Positions 26,401 through 37,591 of a DNA stretch of 64,000 nt are shown piece by piece. The stretch is from Astropecten irregularis. Its lineage: Eukaryota > Echinodermata > Asteroidea > Paxillosida > Astropectinidae. The stretch is taken from contig OZ020252.1 in NCBI GenBank assembly GCA_963971285.1, positions 19,505,662 through 19,569,661 of the forward strand, written 5' to 3'. Position 1 is the stretch's first letter. Each line of letters starts with the position of its first letter. The position numbers and the translations under genes are program-made. Under the pieces are notes generated by a model, which did not search any database, was not told the origin of the DNA, and was given only the letters and a program-made list of their open reading frames with translations.

Positions 26401-29400
26401 GGTTGGGATTGATGCGTATGGCTGTGCGGTAGTGAGCTTCCGCTTGCTGGGGGTCACCCTTCAAGAGCGTTCCCAGATTGTTGTTTGCGCTTGCGTGCTC
26501 TGGCCACAATCTGTAGATATACAACACCACACTCTTGTTTGTTCACAGAGTCCTTTCTAATAAGGATCAAACACTCACTCAGGCAGCAGCAAACAGTTCT
26601 TTCAACCCATGGGTTATATTTCTGAGTGGGAATCTCTGTGTTTTTATCTTTATCTGGAGCAATTACAGTTGTAGATGGAGGAGGTGATGTCAGAATTAAG
26701 TTTGGGAGAAAGATGCTTCAAATATCGACCTCTCCCAACACCCGTGACTCTTTCAACCTATCCTTGAGCAAGTTACTTCAACCTAATCACACCTCACAAA
26801 TTCCCCTCTCAAATGGCTTAATGTTTGGAATGAGGGAATAATCAAATCCAACAGACACGGACACATACCTGAGTGATGTTTGGTAGTGGTGAATGGCTTC
26901 TTGCTTGTGACCATTGTCCATCAGGAAGTTGCCATAGTTGTAATGCATCTTGGCATTGTGCGGCAATGTCTCAAGCCCAGACCTGGAACAAAATATGAGT
27001 GCAATCCATCCATTTTTAAAATGAAACTTTCACACAAACTTTAACATGAAGGAAAAGGACTTTTAAATCCAGTTTTTTCGAAGCAAAGTGCTGCAAACTC
27101 AAGCTTTGCCTAGTGCATTTCACAATCTTGCCGGATCATGTCACTATGACAACGTTTCAATCTTATAAACCATGCTTCTTGTATTAAATCTAGGTTGTGT
27201 CATCCATTAAACAGTTGCCATGACAACCACACAGGTTGAACGTTCATACCTGAACAGTGTTTCCCGAGACTGCCACACCTGATTCCGGTTGATGGTTTTA
27301 CCGGCGTACAGCAGGGTCATCACGGCTAGCAGGAGCATCGAGACAGCTTTCCAGCTCTTGCAACTGGTAACCCATATCTTATTGAATGCGTGGGCACACA
27401 GGATGCAATATCCAATACTGAGAGGGAAAAAAAACATGTGAAGAGGATTTAAAGGTATAATACATGATTGGTAAAGGTCAAAGAACATCACCCACACTTG
27501 ACCTTGCCTCACCCTGAAGCTTCTCCTGAACTTGTTCACTCTCAGGCTGGCAGAAACGACAACAAAAACATATCAACTCAGCAAATACAGATAACAAAAA
27601 TAATTCAGTCTTACCTACCCCCCCCCCTCCAACCCCCCCCCCCCCCATTGTCCTGATCCTTTCATCCAATCATGTGTGTTTCTTTCACTTGCATGTTCTT
27701 GTCCTCGGCCATTTAGCCTTTGAGAAAGATCCTGCTAGGATCGAAACGCGTCAGGCCTCCTAACTTCAAGCAAAAATAAAACAAGATAAAGACTCTGACA
27801 AACCTTGGAATGTAAAGAATTCTCTCAGCCACAACAAAGCCGACTCTGATGAAGATGTTAGAGGCTGGAAGAAACGGAATGGCCAGGAATGATAAGCCAA
27901 GGACTAACACTCTCCGCTCAAGATCCTGTTACAAACGAAGAAGAAGGAAAACAATTATCAGATTTCAAAATATGTCAGAATTTATCACAGTAAGAGAGCA
28001 AAGGCCAGGTATGGCATCAACAATGCGACTGAAACTTGGGTAAACACAAAGCTGCAAGCATGTGATCAATTATTGACCCTTGTGCAGAATCTGAAAATGA
28101 CTTGCTATAACAAACTCAGTTTATAAAAAACCTTTAGCCTTCGATAAAGATCATGTTAGGATCGAAATACGTCAGGCCCTCTATGTAACTCCAAACATTT
28201 TATTGAAAACCTTGGTTGAAACTTTTCCCATTTCTGCCTAACATGCCTAAAAGTGGCCGTTATTTGAAGTTTTACTGATGGAAGCTCCATGTGGCATAGA
28301 GACATATTGGTTTAATATCCCACGAAATAGGAGTATACAAATTTTGCACTTGAATAATGGTATCCCCTCTGTAATATTGGTTAATGCAACAGCCTGACAG
28401 CTGATAATCTTTTAGTTATAATATTGCCATTGCTTCTTATTACAAAACTGAAATTGGTGAAATCATGTGTGATTCCTAAAAGAAAACTGCCAATGTGCAA
28501 AAATATCCTGTATAGACCTACATGTAATACAATATTGATAGGCTTATGCATTCGGATCATTTATATTCATAGGTAAAAGATGAAATGTTCACAAATTCAA
28601 ATCATAGTCATGTTGTATAATGTTATATCACACAAACAGTAAATGCTACAATCCAACTACCAACCTTCTTAACTGCAATACAACTGATAGCCATAATTCC
28701 CAAGACGACAAAGGTGACCAGAGTTGCTAGGTTACGTGCATCCCATAATGATTCCACCAATGGAATGCTGTTCATCTGCCAATCATAGGAGAGAGTTGAT
28801 GGGTACAGTAGCAACCAGACATTGAAGAATGCTAGATAGCCGTAGGTCAAACACCTGGGAATACAAGGTAGTCTACGATTACAACCACACATAGGACATG
28901 TGAGGTATCAACCATCACCCAGACTGCCAAACTTACCGTACATAAAGAGGAAGAGGCACAGCTTAACTGCCCAGAAAATGGCTGCTATTAATTAATATTC
29001 ATGATCAATGTACACCCTCTGCACCAACCACACATAGGACTAGATATCAACCATCACTCAGGGATGGGCAAAGCTCAACAGCTCATAGAATGGACGTTAA
29101 ATATTGCTACACCCTCTGCAGTCTGCACCAACCATACAAGGCAAGAGCTGCTTACCACACATTACCGCAGTCTCCACAGGGGGACTGGATATTAACCCTA
29201 ACTCTCTGCACCAACCATACAAGGCAAGGGCTGCTTACCACACATTACCACAGTCTCCACAGGGGGACTGGATATTAACCCTAACCATCTGCACCTACCA
29301 CATAATACAGGAGCTGCTTACCACACACTACCACAGTCTCCACAGGGGGACTGGATATTAACCCTAACCATCTGCACCTACCGCACAAGACAATAGCTGC

Positions 29401-32400
29401 TTACCACACATTACCACACTCTTCACAAGATACAGTGGGACTGGATCATAAACTCTTTATAAGTACAGCAACATTTGTACGGCACCTTGTGATGAGATGT
29501 GGTGAAAACGAGGCTGGATTATCCTGATCTGAGAAATGAGGCATGTGTCCCCGCATCAGCCACACCCTGACAGCTAGTAGAGCAATACCCTGGACAGGGA
29601 CGGACAAACCAAGACATACAATCCACAGATAAAAGCAATGCAACTAGATCTTCCTCCTGTAGATCCACCTACATCCAGCCCCTCACTACAGTAGTGCAAG
29701 ATGTTTCAAGTTGTTAGACTGTCATTACATCCAAGGTTCTGTGCTAATACAGAATCTTACAGAGAGGACAGCTGGCCCAACTTGGTTAACAACCAAATGG
29801 TGCATCATAGGAGTACTACATGTAGACTATACTATATGTATATTGGATTCAGGTGGATTTGGGTATTGGGTTGCTAAATAATGCTAGCTCAACAGATCTT
29901 GGGAAAAGGGCCTGTTTGTTTAACGTAAAGGATCCCAGATTTTGGGATCCACATCCTATATGCAGGGTATGCTAAAATGGGATCCGGATCAGTAAGATTC
30001 GTGATCCTGTGCATTAAACAAACAGGCCCAAAGATGAAATGTCTACAGGTGCTTTGGTCAAATGCTAGGGTTTCATTTTTATCAGTGCTTGGCGGGTGCC
30101 TGTGAACTAATAAATGGTTTATGGATACTACATAACTGCTTAGACATAAAGTATGTCCGTGAAGGCTTGTAACTGCAGTTCAGTACCAGTATAATGATAA
30201 TACACTTCATTGGCGTTGTACATGTATAACAATTACTTCTACGAAAAAGAATAAAATTGTGGGTATAGCCATGTCAGTCTATCGAAATGATAAAGAAAAT
30301 CAGGGTAGCACTTAAAGACTAACTAGGAGAATAAGTTTGTAGTTAGTCTTTAAGTGCTACCCTAATTTTCTTCACGAAAAAGAATGAGTTTTATAGCAAG
30401 TTGTAAGCAGTAAATGTTTCAGAGTGTAGATAGTCGAGCAAGTTGTTAACCTCAAAACAAGACAAGAGGAGAATGATGTCAAGTGTTAGTCAAACGGAAA
30501 AATAGAAAAACACCCAAAATCATATGTTAACTCAGTAAGAAGACAAAGGAATCATAATCAATCAAAATCAGCGCTCATGCACAGTCAAGCTGGCAATGGA
30601 GGAATCACTATTGCATTTCGTTTGTACATCATTTCTTTGTTCACTTTTCAATGACTTTAAATTCAGTCAGTTTCCCTTGTGGTTATTTTATGATTTTTTT
30701 ATAAAAAAAGAAAAAATCTATGCAAACTCTAATCACTAACACAAAATTGTGCATGTGCATGTACTTGAACTATTTCCCAAGCATTTGCCATATTTTGGGG
30801 GTCAAGAATAGGAATGTGTGAGGTGCAATGGGGGAGGGGAGATGACGAGACCCATATAGTTAAATAAAAAACTAAAGTGTGCACCCTAGCGCGTGATTCA
30901 GCCAGGGTGTCGGCATTTTCTGAGAGGAGGTACATACAGAAAACCAAACAAGGGCAAACGTGCCCATAATTTTTCAAATTGTGCGCACAGTGTTCGTACC
31001 CTGGTTCATGCACGCAGCATATCAAAAAAACTTTCTGTTATGAATAGTTAAAATGGCTTTAGCCGGCCAAGTTACTATTCATGATGTTCCACACATTGCG
31101 TCACCCGTCGCATCACGCACGGTACGTGCAGTTGAATAGCATGCAGGTATTTGGACTCTACTGCGGTTGCTTAGTGCCCTCTTCAAAAATGGCGGCTGTG
31201 CGTCCGTGCTGGAGTGCAGACAACACGCACGTTGAATACGGAGCGCACACTCTAGATATTTTATTTAACTCTATGGAAGAGACCACACTGTTGCTTTACT
31301 TACTATTGCAACAATAACCGCACACCGTTTAAACAGAGGCATGCAGCCCCTCCCAAATCGTCTAGTTAACAGTGCCCTAGAGAAAAATGGAAGGTTCCCG
31401 TCCAGGTTAAAGGTTATTAACATGCAACTGTTTTAATAATTATGAGGTATTAAAAAAAGTTGGTGTCCGGCTATGCTCGAATGACTAGGCTATGGCTTGA
31501 ATCACACAGTCTTCAAGGCACTGCAGAGCAGACTACCGGGTACCGTGTGACTTCATGCCACAGCCAAATGATTCTGACAAGTCTGACAAGTCTTCAGTCT
31601 TACAGCAATCATTAGGGTATGGAAAAGAAAAAGCAAAGCATATCAGAACAGACTCCTTTCAACAAGAATTTTTTTTTTTTTTTCGCATGACAAAAGTCGT
31701 CGCACTATATCAAGGTAGTATACAGAATCAGACCAAAGCTAATATTTTTTATCATTTCAAATCCTTTATACTACCTTTTGTTGAAATTATGCCTATTTGC
31801 AAAAAAAAATTTCAGAAGTAGATCCAATTATATGAAAATAAAAACCATCAATACTGTATATGAATTTTGTTATTGATTGAATTGAAAAGACACTGTATTA
31901 TAGTTTAAAAGAGTTAATAGTGTTATTATCAATTTCAAAACTTCCTCTATCTTTTTCAATTCTTCAAGAATGTTACGTTTGAAAGAAATGTTATTTCAAA
32001 ATATAAGTTGATCCAATGCAAACAGCAGCATACTTGCGGACTCCAGGCGCCGATGAGACCATGACATCATATGCTATTAATATACCCAGTACGGTGGCAC
32101 CGTGCTCCTTGCTCAACAGTGCACAGACAGCTAGCAGGAGACTGAGTACCAGACATGCTGGCTGGGTGGTGAGTGCAATGCCTGATTTTCCAGATTTGAT
32201 ACTCCTGTCAATGAAAAACAAAAACTATGAAAATACAGGTGTGGTTCTAGGGAAGATACAGTAACAGTCATCTGTGAAAATTTCAGTCCCATATGGTGAC
32301 CACTTTTTGAGAAAACAGTGAAAAACAGCCACAATATTTTTGAAATCTTTTCCCTTTTATTTATGGATCTTTAAAAGATCAAAAAAAATGTTGGCCATTG

Positions 32401-33747
32401 GTTTTACTCTTTTCTGGATAAATACAGCATTTCAGGCAGAAAGGTAAATCTGTGAAGATTTCTGTTTCGGTAAGCTTTATAGCAACCAACATGACCAAAG
32501 TAAGATACTACCTTAAAACATTGGTTCTACTTCAACATGTTGGGTACCTATCATATGCAAGGAATGACATCAACAAGAACAGACATGCCATCAGATCAGC
32601 ACGGCCCACCACTCCTGCAACCTGACAGTGAACAAACAAGTAGAGATATGTTGGTGCCAAATCAAACAAATTATGGATTCTCTGGAAACTACAGATTTGG
32701 GGATACGAGATAGCCTTGGCCTTTAATTCTGACATTCTACTTACTGCTTCTGTGTGCACAGGGTGTGTGGCAAACAACAGCGCTGCAACAAACGCCGGTA
32801 GCACGTCGGTGAAGACGACCGTCCGGCAGACATACGTGAAGAGGGCGCTAACACCAGCATGGAGGAGGATGTTGACGAGATGGTAGCCAAAGGGTCGTAG
32901 TTCATGCACGATGAAGTTGAGTCTGGGAAAGAGAAAAGTTCACATTCAATAATTTGATTGGTTCATCGCAAGTCACATGATGATGATGTCATGCCTTAAA
33001 TAGTTGGTACGTACTGTACATGTACCACTGACTATTAAAAAAAGAAAGGTTGAGTAAAAGGGTCTGTTTCGTCATGGATCTATGTCGGCATATTTGGTCT
33101 TGCAAATCCACATCGCAGGCAGGATATGCTAAAATGGGATCCAGAGCAGCTTTTGCGCGCCAGATCACTGATTGCGTGCCTGAAACAAACAGGCCCATAG
33201 AACAATGTTCATACACATACAGCAAGAGAAGGGTTTGAACCTCTTAGAGGCATAGAAGGCAGTGACCAATGTCCCTTCCTTATGTTATAACTCCTTTTTA
33301 CCATCCAGGATACATTACATGTATGTCAAGTAGGCATACTTTTCACCCGAACCCTAACCCTACCACGTACCTGAATGTCATAACACACAGCGGTCTGTAG
33401 GATTTGTGGCTGGTATTATCCGACATCAGTTTCCCCCAGAAGTCATCCCACAGCAGATTCCGCAGCGGCGTGCTCCCCCGAACATCCCGATTGTTCTCAA
33501 TGGCAAAAACATCATCATGGACCAGGTCGTGGCCGAGGGTGTTGACGTAGCACAGTAAGGCGAGAACAAAAACGGTCAGGTACATGCAGATGTCCCGTCG
33601 TCGGGACTGAGTCCTTGACGGACTGGATTCCTGGAGATGGCACTGAGGGGGCCTGTCCGTACTCGCTCCATTTGAAGGGCGGGGTGGCTTGGCAGCCACG
33701 CCTCTCTGATGATGCCTCTTGCCGACTGACCTTTGGCGGGGAGCCAT
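23440..33747 (-). CDS. TMTC1: TMTC1-like ER transmembrane and TPR protein (one exon missing from model)
   Basis: Exons on the minus strand: 33747-33371, 32922-32745, 32621-32548, 32204-32034, [gap], 29589-29486, 28854-28665, 27925-27804, 27417-27250, 26982-26869, 26510-26364, 25841-25630, 25497-25362, 25256-25112, 24643-24506, 24324-24199 and 23649-23440. They give about 870 aa. The N-terminal half is polytopic. Exon 1 has a membrane segment (about 56-72), then HDLVHDDVFAI, whose Asp-Asp pair (78-79) matches the GT-C-type catalytic position. HPVHTEAVAGVVGRADL and LSKEHGATVLG follow. DUF1736-type FSDQDNPASFSP and SYDWQMNSIPLVES come next. The last eight exons are TPR units, such as NNNLGTLLKG and HLNLGAMLHLQGDFA. 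Known TMTC proteins are ER O-mannosyltransferases of cadherins. Phase 2 at the end of exon 4 does not fit phase 0 at 29589, so a short linker exon is absent from this model. TMTC1 rather than TMTC2 is chosen on WDARNLAT and the region after it. Confidence 0.85.
27718..27765 (+). repeat. GATCCTGCTAGGATC-GAAACG box in TMTC1 intron
   Basis: CTTTGAGAAA is followed by the perfect stem-loop GATCCTGCTAGGATC, then GAAACGCGTCAGGCC. It is the best preserved copy of this box. It lies within the intron between the exons at 27925-27804 and 27417-27250. Confidence 0.7.
28138..28186 (+). repeat. Second GATCCTGCTAGGATC-type box in TMTC1
   Basis: CTTCGATAAAGATCATGTTA continues as GGATCGAAATACGTCAGGCC. The stem pairing is weaker than in the 27718 copy but the order of blocks is the same. 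Confidence 0.65.
29123..29454. repeat. 83-bp tandem array, four units
   Basis: Units start at 29123, 29206, 29289 and 29372, an exact 83-base period. Each unit has CTGCACCAACCATACAAGGC, GCTGCTTACCACACATTACC, CTCCACAGGGGGACTGGATA and TTAACCCTAACC. The fourth is diverged. A lone related unit lies at about 45503-45580, also next to TTAACCCTAACCC. The array sits in a TMTC1 intron beside the exon at 29589-29486. Confidence 0.9.
29908..30029. repeat. Foldback family 2 copy
   Basis: GGGCCTGTTTGTTTAA at the left and TTAAACAAACAGGCCC at the right, around a GCTAAAATGGGATCCGGATC core. It lies in the TMTC1 intron that also contains the unplaced exon. Confidence 0.8.
30295..30370. repeat. Near-perfect hairpin, arms of about 30 bases
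   Basis: The left arm AGGGTAGCACTTAAAGACTA is repeated inverted as TAGTCTTTAAGTGCTACCCT. Outer GAAAATC and ATTTTC also pair, and the loop is about 14 bases. One mismatch is visible near the base. Confidence 0.8.
30634..30698 (+). repeat. SINE tail fragment
   Basis: TTCACTTTTCAATGACTTTA followed by AATTCAGTC, TTTCCCTTGTGGTTATTT is shared with 56680-56740. The first block matches the 3' end of the SINE copies at 46748, 50551 and 57648. Confidence 0.6.
32255..32520 (+). repeat. Foldback family 1 copy, left end lost, in TMTC1 intron 3
   Basis: It carries ATACAGTAACAGTCATCTGTG, GAGAAAACAGTGAAAAAC and ATTTCAGGCAGAAAGG. It ends with ACCAAAGTAAGATACTACC followed by TTAA. It lies between TMTC1 exons 3 and 4. 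Confidence 0.75.
33059..33196. repeat. Foldback family 2 copy in TMTC1 intron 1
   Basis: GGGTCTGTTTCGTCATGG at the left and CTGAAACAAACAGGCCC at the right, with GCTAAAATGGGATCCAGAGC inside. Confidence 0.75.
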
Positions 33748-36700
33748 TATCCTGGCTTACTGGATCCGAAAGGTGGCGTCCAGACAACATCAACAAGTAT
33801 CGCTGCTCATCCCGAGTTCTCAACAAAACAGTGCAACTCAAAATGCCGTTCCAAACCTTTACATCCGTCCACATACATGGTCAACGTCTTTTCTAAATCT
33901 GAAGAGATATTGCACAATCCCGAATACACCATAACGTTACTCCTACTACTTGGAGCACAATCTTACCCCATGGTACAAGCACAGATCTTAAGCCTGAAAA
34001 TTGTACCCACGGTACAGTTCATAAACATGATAAATGTCCCACTGTAAGTTACTTTCTCCACCAGCATTCCACTTGCAGCGAGCTACATGTAAATTCTACA
34101 TAGCTGTCTCCTAATCCCCATGAGAAAAACTAAATTACACTGTTTCAAAGAAGCATGTCATGCTCCCTGCACACATAATCTCCATGGAAATTACAGGACA
34201 GTAGACAACAAAGCAGGTATATGGTACAAGGACGTCGGGTTGATTGGGTGCATACCGGAATCGAAGTCACGTTTTATTATTCCGGAGCCTCATCTGTGTG
34301 GGAAGAAAAGTAAAGAAATACAAACTGATTAATGGTTGACAAAATCACAGTGTTTCCCAGAGACATAAATCTCTCTCAAAAAAAAAAAAAACTTGATGGG
34401 CAGAATTGTTGCCAGTAATTCATGCGTGACCTTCAAAAGATGATGAAATATGTTTCTTTGTGCTCACTTGGCATGCCTGAGAATATTTCCACTTTTTTTT
34501 TCTCTCTTTTTTTCCCCTCAATAATTTAAGGCCTATACTGGTCTTTATTCACTTTTACCAAACTACAAAACCCGAACAATGATCCTCATACAATGACAAT
34601 TGTGTGTACATGTATAACCAAGGAGGAAGGAAATCTGCCTGGGCCCTAGAGATTACTGGTAATTATTATAAACCAGTACATCCAGATGGCAAACATTCCT
34701 TGCTGCTCAAATTCCTTATCAATGAAAGACCACACCACAGGAAACTTCCCTCTTCTCAGCATGAGGTGCATGTACATGAACAATATCCAAATGCTACATG
34801 TAGGCCTATGTGTACACATTATACTGTACATACATGTATTGTATGCAATCTGTGGGAAAGAATTTTTGATTGGAACATGGTGGTGAATACAGAATATGTA
34901 CACAGTTCACCAGACATGCCAGACACTGAGTAAACATCACAGCACTTCATGTTTACATAATTATCTGTATACACTACCATATATACTGCTGGTACAAACA
35001 AGTATGTACATTTGTACACTATTATTGTACTGTAAGTATCAAATCGTTGGCATGTACTGTGTACATATGTAGCTATTGGATATTCTTGAATGCAAATTAA
35101 ATATAGCATTGTTCTACATGTGATAAAAATGCAAAATTGTGGTTAGTGACGTTCGGGTTATCAAAGCTTTGATAAAAAATTCCGCTAGCAAAAGACTAGA
35201 CATTGAAGGAAGTTAATCAAAGTCTCAACCCAAAGTCATGCTAGTGCGTCAAAAATATTGATCCCTGATGTGATGTGCAAATTAGCTCAGGCACTTTGGC
35301 TCCAAATACAATGTGGAATGGCTATATTTCCTAATTTTTCCTTTTTATATTACATTAATTAAAATTAACCTGCATTTGGGGGAACTCACAATTGAAGGTG
35401 ACTGTCTGTATACAATGTAAATTCATAATGCAGCCAAACAGCCAAATAATCAGAGAACTATAATGTACATGTACTTAAAATGTTAGGATTCTAATCATAA
35501 AAAGGATAAAGGTCATGAATGGGCTACATCCGCTACAGATACTGTCTACAAAGTAGTTGAAAGTACAAACATACTTGGTACATTGTACATTCGACTGACT
35601 CACCCCCGATTTATTAAAAAATGACTGGCAGCAGGCCTATTAGTTTTCATTTTGACACAAGATGTAAAGATAATTATAAATGTATCATAATTAATACCTT
35701 TATGCTTTCCATCCGTTTGTGGGGCCTAAGGTACATTCCTGTAACTTTATTTTCAACATATTTAAACAGTTTAACAAAAAAGTAACAATAAGCAGATAGG
35801 GCCAACAAGTTAAGAAAAACATCATCATTGAATAAAACTAAAAAATAAATTACCCCAAAAACAACAAACAACAAAAAAACACAAACAATGTTAACAAAAA
35901 CAACAACAGAACACAACAATTTATTTGGAAAATAGGCCTAATATTCCTTTTTCAATTTTAATTCTATAACATCTTTTTACGTCAGTCATGTCAGTGGTGG
36001 ATAGAAATTAATAGGCCTATTGTATGTGTACATGAAATGTGTGCTTTTACAAAAAAGTGATGACAAGGTGATGGCCATTTGATGGGTCTAGGCGATTACA
36101 GGTCAAATCGCCTCCTTGCCGACTCGCCCTTATTTACTGACTCGCCCCTTAGCAACTCGCCCCCTTGCCAACTCGCCTCCCACTGACGGACACACCTCCT
36201 AGTCCTATCTAACCAACAGGCACCAGATGCAGTAATGATCAAGATGCAAAATGTGAAGTTCATTAAAATCATCGTTAAGTATCATACATTCATACAGGCC
36301 TGTTTGTTTCAGCAGGAACGCGATCAGTGTTTTAGCGTATTCTCCATGGGACATGGATTTGCAAGATCAAACATGGAGGAATTCCTCCATGGATTAAATA
36401 TGGCAACCAAGATCAACAGCGAAACAAACCATAATTACTACCCAAATATTTTCCACACTTTTGTCATGTTTGTAGGACTTCTGACTAAAAAATCATGTGT
36501 TTATTAGAGGCAAAACGGAGCTCTTGCCACTCAAATTCAAACAAGGTACTTGGACCTATGTCCAAATGTTTAAAAAGACGATTTTGAGGGTCCAAGTTAC
36601 TCGGACTAACAGTTAGGCCTAAATAGAAGTCAAGCTACACAATAAAACGTCCACAAAAAGCTGGTCGGGGGTGAGTCAGTCGGGAGGCGAATCGGGGAGG

Positions 36701-37591
36701 GGCGAGTTTGCCAGGCATGCCATCGCCAGGGGGCAAGTTGACAATCTCGCCCCCTAAATATTGAAGAAGGAGGCAAGAAAACCTTTGACTGTGCGAGTTA
36801 ACATGGTTAAAGGGCGAGTCGACTCAGAGTCAGAGGCGAATTGACAGGTTACCGTAATACTAGCTAGCTGTAGAATAGTTCCACTTCCACTTGTATTTAA
36901 TGGGATCATCAATCATGGTGCTATATCTTTTTATGATAATTCATCTCCATGATGGGACTAACGTTAATCCGTACATGTAAACAAAGGCCAAGCCAAACAA
37001 AAAGGCAGGCAAAGCCAGTTGTCACTGTCAGACAGGTCGCAACCGGCCCCAAACAAAACGTGTTTTTTGCAGAAAGCTTGCCCTCTTTAAATATCATTAG
37101 GCAGTAACAATTTAACAAACAAAAACTCTTTCGATCTGTTCCTACTTACGATTCAAGGCGACCCTTGTTGCTTTCGCGATCTTCCGATGTGGAAAAATCT
37201 CCATTTCGTTTACATTGTACATAGGAACAGTACCCTGTCTCATGTAAATTGTCAACGCATAATCCTATGTAATTCTAATTTGCGTTGCACAGATCTGGGG
37301 TCTCAGTCTAAAACATAACATCCTCAAACAATCTAAATATTTTTTTTAATCTTAAAATAAATTTTGATGTTAAATTTATCGAATACATTTCACTTCGAAT
37401 ATTTATAAATACTTTTAATATTTTATTCTTTTGATTATTTGTACTTTTATTATTTTTTGTTGATATTTAAATAGACTTAAATTTTTATATTTTATCTAGC
37501 TCAGCTGTCTGCAAATTTTCTAATCCCTGGACAGGTCACTTTTGGAACTGCAGAGAATAATTTTGTGGCTGGAAACCTACATTTTGTGACA
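33748..37591. other. Intergenic stretch between divergent TMTC1 and NT5C3
   Basis: It holds the TMTC1 promoter side (just above 33747) and the NT5C3 promoter side (just below 37592). Foldback family 2 (36296-36430) and the GGCGAGT element lie between. No exon was recognised. Confidence 0.55.
36091..36857. repeat. GGCGAGT-rich element with a nested foldback
   Basis: The left end GGCGATTACAGGTCAAATCG and a cluster of ACTCGCCC motifs up to about 36200 are mirrored at the right. There GGGCGAGT motifs (36660-36830) lead to AGGCGAATTGACAGGTTACC. A family 2 foldback (36296-36430) lies inside. A second element of the family is at 37846-38239. Confidence 0.6.

Noticed and set aside
27214-27227. RFX-like GTTGCCATGACAAC in a TMTC1 intron
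   Set aside because: One mismatch, deep inside an intron and with no nearby start. Chance is likely.
29123-29454. CRISPR-like regular spacing
   Set aside because: The whole 83-base unit repeats with no unique spacers and the DNA is eukaryotic.
30729-31025. 98-codon minus-strand frame as the missing TMTC1 exon
   Set aside because: Its peptide has no hydrophobic helix or family resemblance and no suitable phase with flanking exons.
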